A stretch of 64,000 nucleotides of DNA from an uncultured Clostridia bacterium (GTDB taxonomy: Bacteria; Bacillota; Clostridia; UBA1381), in the NCBI GenBank assembly GCA_934462715.1, contig CAKSIJ010000001.1, positions 124,001 through 188,000 on the forward strand, read 5' to 3'. Shown in pieces: positions 33,897 through 42,509 of this stretch. The number at the start of each line of letters is the position of its first letter. Position 1 is the first letter of the stretch. Below the pieces are notes generated by a model. The model did not search any database. It had not been told where the DNA came from and worked only from the letters and a program-made list of their open reading frames with translations. The translations under genes and the position numbers were made by a program.

Positions 33897-35252
33897 TCAG
33901 TCCTCTGAAGCGGCATAATCGATATTGACAAACTTTGTATATCTTCCCTGCCAGCCAAGCTTAAACGTTCCTGTCGAACCGCTTCTTTGCTTTGCAATAA
34001 TAACCTCAGCTATATTCTTTTCGGGACTCTCCTTATTGTAGTAATCGTCACGGTATAAAAACATAACCATATCGGCGTCCTGCTCTATCGCTCCCGATTC
34101 TCTCAAATCGGACAACATAGGTCTTTTATCGCTTCTTGTTTCGCTTGTTCTTGAAAGCTGCGACAGTGCAATTACCGGAATATCAAGCTCCTTTGCAAGC
34201 ACCTTTAAGGATCTCGATATATCGGATATTTCCTGCTGTCGGTTATCGTTTTTTCTTCCGCCGCTGCCCTGCATAAGCTGTAAATAGTCAATTACGACAA
34301 GTCCGAGATTCTTTGTCTGCTTCAGTCGGCGGCACTTTGCTCTTATTTCAGAAACCGTGACCGAAGATGTATCGTCTATATAAATCGGCGCAGCGGAAAG
34401 CTTGTCGATAACGGCGCATATCTGCTGCCAGTCCTCAGGCTGAAATTCTCCCTTTCTTACATTCTGGGAATCAACAAGTGCCTGCGAGCAGATTATACGG
34501 TTAACTATCATACTTTTTGACATTTCAAGGTTGAAAATCGCAACCGGAATGTTATCATTGATTGCTGCGTGTTCCGCAATATTAACGGCAAAACTCGACT
34601 TACCCATACCCGGTCTGCCGGCTATTATTATAAGCTCACCGCCATGCAATCCTCCGGTTGCGTTGTTTATGTAATTGAATCCCGTAGAAATTCCCGTTAC
34701 ACTGCCTTTGTTCAGCGAGTTCTGTACCATATCGTCATATGCGGTCATCATGATTTCGCTGATATGAACTATATCGGACTGTTCCTTTCCCGATGTGACG
34801 TCAAGTATCATCTGCTCGGAACGGTCTATTATTCTGTCGGTTGTATCTCCCTCGTCATATGCCATGGACAGTATGCTTTGCGTGGAGTAAATCAATCTGC
34901 GCAGAGCAGACTTGTCCTTTACTATTTTTGAATAATACTCAACATTATTCGTTGTAGGCACAGCAAGTACAAGTGAACTCAAATACGGTACTCCGCCGAT
35001 TGCGTCAAGCTTGTCATGCTGATTAAGCCTGTCCGAAACAGTAACGATATCGACAGGCTTATTTTCGTTGAACAGCTCCATCATTACCGCATAAATTTCC
35101 TTGTTCTGTCCAAAGAAAAAATCATCGGCTTTGAGAATTTCGCACGCAACACCGACAGCATTGGAGCTTGAGAGCATACTGCCTAAAACCGATTGCTCGG
35201 CTTCCTTGCTGTGAGGCAGAGGACGCTCTGAAATATTTATGTTCTCCGGCAT
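33897..35252 (-). CDS. dnaB: Replicative DNA helicase DnaB (DnaC of Bacillus)
   Basis: The 451-residue protein has the N-terminal DnaB domain (PHSKEAEQSVLGSML) and the RecA-type motor with Walker A GRPGMGKSSFAVN (about residues 207-219), Walker B VIDYLQLM and the H4-loop region RESGAIEQDADMV. It unwinds DNA at the fork as a hexamer. The usual gdpP-rplI-dnaB order is kept, but 884 bp with a large repeat element separate it from rplI. No intein is present. Confidence 0.97.
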   Translation of the reverse strand: MPENINISERPLPHSKEAEQSVLGSMLSSSNAVGVACEILKADDFFFGQNKEIYAVMMELFNENKPVDIVTVSDRLNQHDKLDAIGGVPYLSSLVLAVPTTNNVEYYSKIVKDKSALRRLIYSTQSILSMAYDEGDTTDRIIDRSEQMILDVTSGKEQSDIVHISEIMMTAYDDMVQNSLNKGSVTGISTGFNYINNATGGLHGGELIIIAGRPGMGKSSFAVNIAEHAAINDNIPVAIFNLEMSKSMIVNRIICSQALVDSQNVRKGEFQPEDWQQICAVIDKLSAAPIYIDDTSSVTVSEIRAKCRRLKQTKNLGLVVIDYLQLMQGSGGRKNDNRQQEISDISRSLKVLAKELDIPVIALSQLSRTSETRSDKRPMLSDLRESGAIEQDADMVMFLYRDDYYNKESPEKNIAEVIIAKQRSGSTGTFKLGWQGRYTKFVNIDYAASED

Positions 35253-35359
35253 ATTTCCTGAATACTCCTTTTAATAATAATATAAACAAATTCTCCATTC
35301 AAATTTCCGCAATGTATTTGGAAATACAAAAGTTCAAATCAAACAAACGCCGTAATAGC

Positions 35360-36025
35360 GTGTCCCACATATCCGTGTAGGACGCGCGGTATAAGCGAGT
35401 TCTTGCAATTGAACTTTTTTATTTGCGCCTTTTGGCAAATAAAAAGAGTTCATTTGCAAGGTGTCCGAAGCTATCCACACCAGGGGTGGTAAATCCGTTT
35501 AGGTGGCAATTCAAGTGAAGCGCTGCCTGTGGCAGATTAAGCGAGCTTGAATTGGTTCGGTTTCACAGAGCAATGCGACCTTTGGGAGCAGTGCGACAAT
35601 GAAACCAGCGGGAACAACGTTGTAATTACCGTAGACTAAATAGGGCTCGGCGGCTTTTGGAGCTTTTCGCCGCCCGAAAAGCGGAGGGCGTACAAAAAGT
35701 AAAAGTTACCGAAAACTATAACGCCACAAACGTGAGGTTGTGGTTATAGTCTATATAAAGATAGTTACTTTCATATTTAATGCGGAAATTACTGCTTTTG
35801 CGTATTTGGAGCTATAGCTAACGGTTATTGTTACTTTTTCTACTCCTTCCGCTTTTCGGCGGCGAAAAGCTCCAAAAGCCGCCGATAGGCGGGAGAACCC
35901 GCCTAAACGGATTTACCACCCCGGTGTGGATAGCTTCGGACATCTTGCCAAGTTCGCTCCGCTTTGCTGCGCAAACTTGCAAGAACTCGCTTATACTCTT
36001 ACCGCTACACAACTGTGTGGGACAC
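35360..36025. repeat. Pair of inverted, modular, hairpin-rich repeats inside the rplI-dnaB junction
   Basis: Two copies of one element lie head to head, the left copy in plus and the right copy in minus direction. Matching blocks are: GTGTCCCACA (35360-35369 / 36016-36025); a perfect 19-mer (35390-35408 / 35977-35995) with core AAGCGAGTTCTTGC; a block of about 41 nt differing by one base (35462-35503 / 35902-35942) with core GGTGGTAAATCCGTTTAGG; and a perfect 27-mer (35648-35674 / 35858-35884) containing GGAGCTTTTCGCCGCC. Between blocks the copies carry different hairpins, and the left copy has about 140 bp extra at one position. The region has no credible gene. It resembles a MITE or a repetitive structured RNA. 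I know no family name. Confidence 0.8.
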
Positions 36026-36136
36026 CCTTTTGCAACGTTTATTAATTTTATTTGTTTGCTTTTTCCCGATGCAGACGGCAACCACAAAAAATAGTTAATG
36101 TTTATGAACAGCACAATTTTTAAAATATGCAATATT

Positions 36137-36583
36137 TTAAAGCTCTGTGACCTCTACTTTTAGTTTTGCCGTTACTCCTGCGTGTACCTTGATATCAACA
36201 ACGGTAGTACCCAAAGTTTTAATACCATCGGGCATTACGAATTTTTTCTTATCAATCTTAATATGGTGCTGCATGGTAAGCGCTTCTGAAACGTCCTTTG
36301 ATGTAACAGAGCCGAACAGCTTACCGTTATCCCCTGCCTTAGCCTTAATCGACACCTTTATTTCATCGATTTTCGCAGCGGTCTGTTTAGCTTCGTCAAG
36401 CTCCTTTTGCTGACGGTATTCCAAGCTTTCCTGCTGACCCTTCATAACGTTTATATTATCTTTGGTAGCCGGCTTTGCCAGATTTCTCGGCAGAAGAAAA
36501 TTTCTTGCGTAGCCGTCCGAAACGTCTACCATCTGACCCTTTTTACCCTGTCCCTTTACATCTTGATTCAAAATAACCTTCAT
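36137..36583 (-). CDS. rplI: 50S ribosomal protein L9
   Basis: The 148-residue protein has the L9 N-terminal signature GQGKKGQMVDVSDGYARNFLLPR (residues 11-33; GYARNFLLP is the core), the long central helix with KGQQESLEYRQQKELDEAK, and the C-terminal domain (GKLFGSVTSKDV). It binds 23S rRNA in the 50S subunit. It is 29 bp after gdpP, the usual operon order in Firmicutes. Confidence 0.98.
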   Translation of the reverse strand: MKVILNQDVKGQGKKGQMVDVSDGYARNFLLPRNLAKPATKDNINVMKGQQESLEYRQQKELDEAKQTAAKIDEIKVSIKAKAGDNGKLFGSVTSKDVSEALTMQHHIKIDKKKFVMPDGIKTLGTTVVDIKVHAGVTAKLKVEVTEL

Positions 36584-36612
36584 ATTTAATCAAACCTTTC
36601 TGCTGTTATTAA

Positions 36613-38613
36613 TTAATTATTATCTTCAATATATTCCTTGATAGCGTCTTTAAGGCGGTTTCTTGCCTCGTCAACGCTTATTCCCTTAATCTGACAGCCG
36701 GCAACCGTCATATGACCTCCGCCGCCGAGCTTTTCCATAATCAGCTGAACGTTAACATCGGGATATGACCTTGCGCTGAATGCCGAGCCGTTATCTGTCG
36801 GATAAATGACAAAGGCCGCCTTGATTCCAGAGATATTCAGCATTTCATCTGCCGCCTGCGAGGATATAACCCTCATATTCGTATAGCTTTCGGTGCAGAC
36901 GGACACCGCCATATCGCTGTTCCATATTTCTGCGTGGCGGATAATCTCTGTACGGCGGACGTAATCATCAAATCTGAGATTAAACAGTCTTTTTACCTCC
37001 ATAGTATTTACACCGTAACGTTTCAGATATGAAGCCGCTTCAAAGGTCCTTATGCCGGTTTTGGTAACAAAATTCTTTGAATCCATAAATATGCCGACAT
37101 AAAGTGCCTTTGCTTCAAAATTGGAGAGCTGTTTTTTATCATCGATGTACTGCAAAATTTCCGTTACCATTTCACACGTTGATGACGCATACGGCTCTAA
37201 ATATGAAAGCGACAGATTATCGATAAATTCGGTAGACCGCCTGTGGTGGTCTATCAGAACAATTTTGCTTGCCTTTTTCAGCAAATCCGGAGCCGGCAGC
37301 ATTGACGGTCTGTGCGTGTCGAGTATAACCAGAAGCGTTTCCTTTTCGACAAGTTCAATTGCCCCGTTAGCATTGATTATCGTATCCTGATATTCCGGAT
37401 GCTTCATCATTTCATCGTAAATCGGTTTTACGGCAGGTGAGTTATCAAGTACTATATACGGCTTTTTATTCATCAGTCTGACCGCTCTCGAAAGTCCGAT
37501 TGCCGCACCGAAGCAGTCATAATCCGCAGAGGAATGTCCCATAAATATAACCTTATCGGATGCCTTGATCATTTCTCTGAGAGCCGTTGCAAACATTCTT
37601 GTCTTAACCCTTGTACTCTTCTCGTAATCCTTTGCCGCACCTCCGTACAGCTTGTACTGACCGTCCGAATACTTAACCGCAACCTGGTCGCCGCCTCTGC
37701 CCCATACCATTTCAACGGCATTTCTTGCATTTGCTTCATTTTCGGCAGGGTGACCTCCCACGCCGATACCTATACTTATGGTAACCGGCTCCTTTATCTC
37801 ATCGCCGATTGCTCGAACCTTTTCCAGAATATCAAATTTCTTTTTTATATATCCGTCAAGATACTGATGCTCAAAGAATATCAGATAGCGGTCTGAACCG
37901 ATTTTTTTCATAACACCGACGCTTTCGGATACCCATTTTGACACCGCACTGTTGATTTTCGCCATCGTTTCCTGGCTCTTGTTGTCGTCCATAACCTGGA
38001 ACACGTCATCATAGTTATCAATTGCTATCAGTGCCACGTCAACCTTTTCCGATTCGCTTATTCTTTTCAGCTCGACGCTTTCGGTTATATCGTCAAAATA
38101 TATTATAACGGAATACATATCCTTTCCGCCGTTTTCTTCTTTTCTGATTATTATGTTGCCATAGAGCGCATAATGCCGTCCGTCATAGTCAATCTTTCTT
38201 TCAAAGACGTCTGTAGTTTTAAGTATATCTGTCCATTTAAGCTCTGTTATCAGGCTCGGAAGAGATATATCATATAAATCGCTCAATGAAAACATCTCAA
38301 GAGCTTTATCATTGTACCAGACTATTTTACCATCAACATTCAATACCAGCATCGGTTTCGGAAAATGTGAAAGCACTTCATTTGTTATATTTCCGCTTCT
38401 TCCTGCAATAAGCGTCATAAATTCCGTCATTTCCGCCGCACGGATCTTAGCTTCGACCGCCATATACACAGCTATCGATATACCCATTATACCCTCAATA
38501 ACAGCTATATAATTATTGCCTTTTACTATATTCAGCACGCCTGCTATAAACAGCAGCAATACGCTGAATGCCGGTCCGTACATATACCGCCGGTGATTCA
38601 AATTCTTTTTCAT
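36613..38613 (-). CDS. gdpP: Cyclic-di-AMP phosphodiesterase GdpP (YybT)
   Basis: From the ATG at 38613 the protein is 666 residues, close to the family length. It has two N-terminal membrane spans (about residues 14-60), a PAS domain (PKPMLVLNVDGKIVWYND), a degenerate GGDEF domain (SIGIGVGGHPAENEANARNAVEM), and the DHH/DHHA1 phosphodiesterase (GHSSADYDCFGAAIG, ILDTHRPSM, VLIDHHRRS, GGGGHMTVAGCQI). It hydrolyses c-di-AMP, which controls potassium and cell-wall homeostasis. The start follows GAAAGGAA. The frame further upstream overlaps the promoter and is rejected. Confidence 0.95.
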   Translation of the reverse strand: MKKNLNHRRYMYGPAFSVLLLFIAGVLNIVKGNNYIAVIEGIMGISIAVYMAVEAKIRAAEMTEFMTLIAGRSGNITNEVLSHFPKPMLVLNVDGKIVWYNDKALEMFSLSDLYDISLPSLITELKWTDILKTTDVFERKIDYDGRHYALYGNIIIRKEENGGKDMYSVIIYFDDITESVELKRISESEKVDVALIAIDNYDDVFQVMDDNKSQETMAKINSAVSKWVSESVGVMKKIGSDRYLIFFEHQYLDGYIKKKFDILEKVRAIGDEIKEPVTISIGIGVGGHPAENEANARNAVEMVWGRGGDQVAVKYSDGQYKLYGGAAKDYEKSTRVKTRMFATALREMIKASDKVIFMGHSSADYDCFGAAIGLSRAVRLMNKKPYIVLDNSPAVKPIYDEMMKHPEYQDTIINANGAIELVEKETLLVILDTHRPSMLPAPDLLKKASKIVLIDHHRRSTEFIDNLSLSYLEPYASSTCEMVTEILQYIDDKKQLSNFEAKALYVGIFMDSKNFVTKTGIRTFEAASYLKRYGVNTMEVKRLFNLRFDDYVRRTEIIRHAEIWNSDMAVSVCTESYTNMRVISSQAADEMLNISGIKAAFVIYPTDNGSAFSARSYPDVNVQLIMEKLGGGGHMTVAGCQIKGISVDEARNRLKDAIKEYIEDNN

Positions 38614-38723
38614 TCTTTTATTCCTTTCGGATAAATCAATAAATCCGTCTTTAACACACTTTCCAACGAATAATGTATGATATGAACCCGTTCCCGTTAC
38701 TCTTTCCATATCATTCCGATTTT

Positions 38724-38752
38724 ATTCTACCACATTTTCATCAATTAGTCAA
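38724..38752 (-). promoter_or_regulatory. SigA promoter of the gdpP-rplI-dnaB operon
   Basis: Minus-strand TTGACT (38752-38747) and TAGAAT (38729-38724) have 17-bp spacing, about 110 bp before the gdpP start. Confidence 0.7.
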
Positions 38753-38764
38753 TATTTATTGTAA

Positions 38765-38802
38765 AAATAAAACTCCGCCAACCTTTTACGGCCGGCGGAA
38801 TT
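38765..38802 (-). terminator. Terminator of the spoIVA-DUF3298 operon
   Basis: On the minus strand AATTCCGCC pairs with GGCGGAGTT around a 14-nt loop and is followed by TTATTTTTAC. It lies directly after the DUF3298-like gene. Confidence 0.75.
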
Positions 38803-38813
38803 ATTTCAGTTAA

Positions 38814-39530
38814 TTAATAAAGCACCGCATATTCAGGCTTCAGATATCCGTAAAGCTCGGAATACGGTATTGTAAATTCCACAAATCCTCTCGAATAATA
38901 AGACAGCTCATACGGCTTGTAGTAAAGAACCAATCCGCCATTGCTGAGGTAAAAGTTTTCATTCTGTGCCTCTCCGACTACCGGCTTTTCCCATATATCT
39001 GAATATTCATCGGTCAGACTGAGCTTTTCAAGCCTTGCGTTCAGCATATCCTTATATTCCTCATCGCAAAACAAATCACAAAGCTGAAGCTGTTTTTCTT
39101 CGGCGGCGTCTATAGTCACGGCATACCTTGACGATGCGCCGTTAAATCCCGATGTATACTCATACGCTTCTATAACAAATGACAAAAGATTTTTTTTGTT
39201 GTATTTAACCTCCGTGCTTATTTCAAGCTCCGCTTTACAGCTTCTGTCATTCTGCGTCTTTTGTGCCGTTTCTCTGAAGCTTTCGGTTTTAGACGTAATT
39301 ATATCCGACATTTGCGCATTGATTTCATCGGTAAAGCTTTTTTTCATTCCTGTTATTACAGGCGTTTCGATTTTTACCTTTTCGGTATCATTTTCATTAC
39401 CGTTTTTTTCAAGTTTTACCCTCACCGCATTTACCGAACAGCCGCTGACGAAAAACACAAGTAACAGTGCGGCGGCGGTATGCCTTATCCGTGCACCGCG
39501 CTCTATTAGCTTTCTTATAATATTATACAA
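38814..39530 (-). CDS. Lipoprotein with DUF3298/DUF4163-like (RsiV-type) domain
   Basis: The 238-residue protein has an N-terminal membrane signal with a lipobox (LLLVFFVSGC, Cys at about residue 31). A region like the DUF4163 and DUF3298 domains of RsiV and PdaC-associated proteins follows: FVIEAYEYTSGFNGASSRYAVTIDA (central GASSRYAVT), LCDLFCDE, NGGLVLYYKPYELSYYSRG and FTIPYSELYGYL. RsiV relatives bind lysozyme, but this copy has no sigma-factor neighbour. Its start overlaps the end of spoIVA by 16 bp, so it is probably co-expressed during sporulation. A role at the spore or cell envelope is inferred. Confidence 0.8.
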   Translation of the reverse strand: MYNIIRKLIERGARIRHTAAALLLVFFVSGCSVNAVRVKLEKNGNENDTEKVKIETPVITGMKKSFTDEINAQMSDIITSKTESFRETAQKTQNDRSCKAELEISTEVKYNKKNLLSFVIEAYEYTSGFNGASSRYAVTIDAAEEKQLQLCDLFCDEEYKDMLNARLEKLSLTDEYSDIWEKPVVGEAQNENFYLSNGGLVLYYKPYELSYYSRGFVEFTIPYSELYGYLKPEYAVLY

Positions 39531-40993
39531 ATCAAACCTCCGCTGCCCTCATTGATTATTCTGGTTAACGTTTCTTTAAGCTTCATTCTTGATTCATCAG
39601 GCATTTTTGAAAGCTTTGTGTGTAATCCGTCATTAACAAGATCGTAGAGCGACTTTCCGAATATGTTAGATTCCCATATCTTCGACGGATCGTCCTCAAA
39701 CTCGCTTGTCAGGTACTTCACAAGTTCCTCCGATTGCTTTTCTGTACCTACTATCGGACTTACCTCAGTTTCTATATCGGCACGGATCATATGTATACTT
39801 GGAGCCGAAGCCTTAAGCTTAACGCCAAACCTGCCTCCCTGTTTAACAATTTTAGGCTCCTGCAAGGTCATTTCATCGGCGGACGGCGACACGATACCGT
39901 AACCGGTTTCGTTGACCTGATGAAGAGCAAAGCTGATCTTATCATATTCTTTTTTCATTGCCGCCATATCGGAGATAACGTCCATCAGCTTACGTTCGTT
40001 ACCGATTTCAAGTCCGGTAATTTCGCCGAGAACTCTGTACAGCAGATTATCGCACGGAACAATGCGTATATCCGCCGCTCCCTTACCCAAATCAATACCG
40101 TCAATATCCGCATTTTTTAAATACTCGCTCTCCCCCATTCTGATTGCAAAGGTGCGTACGTCCCTGACCTTATTCACGTCATCTACGGAATCGGCAATGC
40201 TTTTATAGACGCTTTCGCTGAGCCAGTGATTTTTGTCCAGAGTCTGCATCCAGCCGGGAAGCTTTATTTTCATTTCGCAAACAGGAAATTCAAACAGCAC
40301 GGTTTCGATAACTCTTGATATATCCTTTGCGTCTATCTGTTCGCAGTTAACGCAAACAACAGGCACGCCGTGCTTTTCTTCAAGCTCGTTTTTCAGCCTT
40401 ACTGTGCTGTCAGCTTCCGGATTCACCGAATTAAGCAGAATTATAAACGGCTTATCAAGCTCTTTCAGCTCGGATATTACCCTATTTTCGGCAGGCACAT
40501 AGCTTTGTCTGTCAATGTCGCAGATACTTCCGTCCGTTGTTACAACCAGACCGATTGTCGAATGTTCCCGGATTACCTTTCTCGTTCCGATTTCGGCTGC
40601 CTCCGCAAACGGCATTGCTTCCTCCGACCACGGTGTTTTTACCATTCTCGGAGAATCCTCCTCGGCATAGCCGTTGCTGCCGTCCACTATATAACCCACA
40701 CAGTCAATCATTCTTACTTTCAGCCTTGCATTATCGCCGAGGTTTACTTCTGCCGCTTCGTTCGGTATGAATTTCGGTTCTGTTGTCATAATTGTTCTTC
40801 CTGCCGCAGACTGCGGAAGCTCATCACGGGTTCTTTCCTGTGTATACGTATTAGCAATATTCGGTATCACCAGCAAATCCATAAATTTCTTTATAAATGT
40901 TGACTTACCGGTTCTCACAGGTCCCACGACCCCGATATATACGTCTCCGCCGCTCCTCTCGGCAATATCCTGATAAATATTATACTCCGCCAT
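39515..40993 (-). CDS. spoIVA: Stage IV sporulation protein A (spore coat ATPase)
   Basis: The 492-residue protein starts MAEYNIYQDIAERSGGDVYIG and has the Walker A motif GPVRTGKSTF (about residues 24-33), TTEPKFIPNEA and VRMIDCVGY. It closes with a C-terminal region ending GGLICIIL. SpoIVA polymerises with ATP on the forespore surface as the basement layer of the coat and marks this organism as a spore former by descent. A strong AAAGGAGG site precedes the ATG. It should be under mother-cell SigE, but I could not identify a convincing SigE promoter. Confidence 0.97.
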   Translation of the reverse strand: MAEYNIYQDIAERSGGDVYIGVVGPVRTGKSTFIKKFMDLLVIPNIANTYTQERTRDELPQSAAGRTIMTTEPKFIPNEAAEVNLGDNARLKVRMIDCVGYIVDGSNGYAEEDSPRMVKTPWSEEAMPFAEAAEIGTRKVIREHSTIGLVVTTDGSICDIDRQSYVPAENRVISELKELDKPFIILLNSVNPEADSTVRLKNELEEKHGVPVVCVNCEQIDAKDISRVIETVLFEFPVCEMKIKLPGWMQTLDKNHWLSESVYKSIADSVDDVNKVRDVRTFAIRMGESEYLKNADIDGIDLGKGAADIRIVPCDNLLYRVLGEITGLEIGNERKLMDVISDMAAMKKEYDKISFALHQVNETGYGIVSPSADEMTLQEPKIVKQGGRFGVKLKASAPSIHMIRADIETEVSPIVGTEKQSEELVKYLTSEFEDDPSKIWESNIFGKSLYDLVNDGLHTKLSKMPDESRMKLKETLTRIINEGSGGLICIIL

Positions 40994-41205
40994 TTCCTTG
41001 TCCTCCTTTTTTCTTTCGGGTAATTGCTTTGTTTTTATTCATCAATTACCTGTTTATATAGACGTTTGCTATATTTATATTCGTATTCTTTTATTTTATT
41101 ACTAAAATTAACCGCATGAATCCATATAATTTTATATGCACGAAAATCTGTCTGATTATGTTTTTATCCACGTCTTGGCAAAATTCAAATAAATTTTAAA
41201 TTTTA

Positions 41206-41459
41206 CTCAGACCACTGACTTTGCCTTTATCCTCAGATTACTGACAAACCCTATTTTTTGAAAACAGACTGTCAAAATAGACAATTATCAATTTAATCTC
41301 TGATTGAAAAAGCATAAAACAAGCGGATTTAAGCTCCCATTTTACCATTTTGCTTGATTTTAAATGCTTTTTACGGATTCCGGAGACGAGTTGTTTAAAT
41401 TGACGAACAATGTTTTTGAAAGGGACTTTGTCAGCAGTCTGTCTCCCGGCAAAACCGGG
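41206..41459. repeat. Three diverged copies of a 20-nt motif and a terminator-like hairpin upstream of spoIVA
   Basis: The motif TTTGTCAGYARTCTG occurs at 41421-41445 on the plus strand and, diverged, on the minus strand at 41231-41252 and 41206-41225. The 41231 copy shares further flanking bases (TTTTNAAAACA) with the 41421 copy, making an imperfect inverted repeat across about 215 bp. A hairpin CCCGG-CAAAA-CCGGG (41445-41459) with a T-rich tail follows on the plus strand. The whole gap 40994-41512 is otherwise AT-rich and contains no gene. Confidence 0.5.
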
Positions 41460-41512
41460 GGTTTATTTTATATGTATCGGATATTAAAAGGCAATCCATA
41501 GCATTTACGGTG

Positions 41513-41884
41513 TCAGTTAACCCCAAAAATTCCGCCGAGCATACCGGCGCAGCTTCCGGCAATAAGCAAGGTTATCATTCTTGCCGCCGAAGCACGGCAG
41601 CCTGTTATTACAAAAGAAGCCGCATAAAGCACTATCAAATAGATAAGAGATGTCAGCAAGCCGTGTATAAGTCCGTTTCCACCGGCTTTTCTTGCCGCAT
41701 ACATTCCTCCGGCAAACGATGATACCGCACCTGCCGCAAACACAAGTATTCCGCAAATATTATCACCTATATCGGTAAAATAATATATCACCGATATAAT
41801 CAAAACAAGTATAAGCGTCATTATTAATGAAATCAGTGCACCGATTCCGCTTGCCGCAAAGTTCATTTTTCTTTTTTCAGCCAT
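41513..41884 (-). CDS. TIGR04086-type four-span membrane protein
   Basis: The 123-residue protein has four predicted membrane segments with small-residue patterns (FAAGAVSSFAGGMYAARKAGG; GLLTSLIYLIVLY; LIAGSCAGMLGGIFGVN, each given in part). This matches the TIGR04086 (YrzE-like) membrane family common beside yajC in Clostridia. Function is unknown. It starts after GGAGGTTTTTTTT. A 10-bp perfect AT palindrome lies just upstream. Confidence 0.8.
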   Translation of the reverse strand: MAEKRKMNFAASGIGALISLIMTLILVLIISVIYYFTDIGDNICGILVFAAGAVSSFAGGMYAARKAGGNGLIHGLLTSLIYLIVLYAASFVITGCRASAARMITLLIAGSCAGMLGGIFGVN

Positions 41885-41897
41885 AAAAAAAACCTCC

Positions 41898-41927
41898 GTA
41901 ATATATACTTTAATAAATATATATTAC
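41898..41927. repeat. Perfect AT-rich palindrome upstream of the TIGR04086-type gene
   Basis: GTAATATATA and TATATATTAC (10 bp each) flank a 10-bp spacer, ending only a few bases before the GGAGG site. It may be an operator or a hairpin that covers the ribosome site region. Confidence 0.5.
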
Positions 41928-41937
41928 AAAGGCTTTC

Positions 41938-41970
41938 CTTTTATTACCGCACTCTAATCCGGAGCGGTAA
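41938..41970 (-). terminator. Probable terminator of yajC
   Basis: On the minus strand TTACCGC pairs with GCGGTAA around a 13-nt loop and is followed by TAAAAGG, 19 bp after the yajC stop. The U-run is poor. Confidence 0.4.
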
Positions 41971-41989
41971 ATCGGTTTTTGCTTTTATA

Positions 41990-42352
41990 TCAGTCGTTTG
42001 AAGACTCAACGGTTTCGATTGCGCTCTTCTTAAACTTGATATAAGACTTATCATCCGGTGCGCCGGGCATACTTGATTCGATATAAACAAACTCGTCCTT
42101 AATCTTTGCAACCTTGCCGCAAACTCCGCCGATTGTTACAACCTTATCTCCCACCTTAAGAGCCGCTCTCATTTCAGCCTGCTTCTTCTGCTGCTTTTTC
42201 TGAGGTCTGATCATCATCCAGTAAAGCAACACAAAAATTAAAATCATCGGCAAAAGACTGATTATCATACCTGCAACTCCGCCCTGCTGTGCTGCTGTGT
42301 CCGCTGCCTGTGTTGCCGCCGGTTCTGCATATGCCGTTAAAATTCCAAACAT
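41990..42352 (-). CDS. yajC: Preprotein translocase accessory subunit YajC
   Basis: From the ATG at 42352 the protein is 120 residues. It has a short N-terminal segment, one membrane span (GMIISLLPMILIFVLLYWMM) and the YajC cytoplasmic signature RPQKKQQKKQAEMRAALKVGD (RPQKKQQKK core), then VVTIGGVCGKVAKI. It associates with SecDF. The start is set by GAAAGGA eight bases upstream. The sec neighbours (secDF, tgt, queA) are not adjacent here. Confidence 0.94.
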   Translation of the reverse strand: MFGILTAYAEPAATQAADTAAQQGGVAGMIISLLPMILIFVLLYWMMIRPQKKQQKKQAEMRAALKVGDKVVTIGGVCGKVAKIKDEFVYIESSMPGAPDDKSYIKFKKSAIETVESSND

Positions 42353-42509
42353 AAATCTCATCCTTTCTTAATTTCCGGAATTTATACAATAACTAATTAT
42401 ACACTATTTTACCATATTTATCAAGTATTAATTATTTTATTTACAATCTGTTTATATTTTAATGCCGCCCGACCCAAAATAACTGCAAAAACAACAATAT
42501 TTCCCATAA

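Noticed and set aside
35818..36132. 104-residue minus-strand and 88-residue plus-strand open frames inside the inverted repeat region
   Set aside because: They follow the repeat blocks rather than a protein pattern, overlap each other on opposite strands and have no convincing ribosome site. They are best seen as by-products of the repeat.
41040..41110. SigE-type promoter of spoIVA
   Set aside because: Several AT-rich stretches loosely resemble the -35 and -10 elements, but none fits both elements and the spacing well enough to report.
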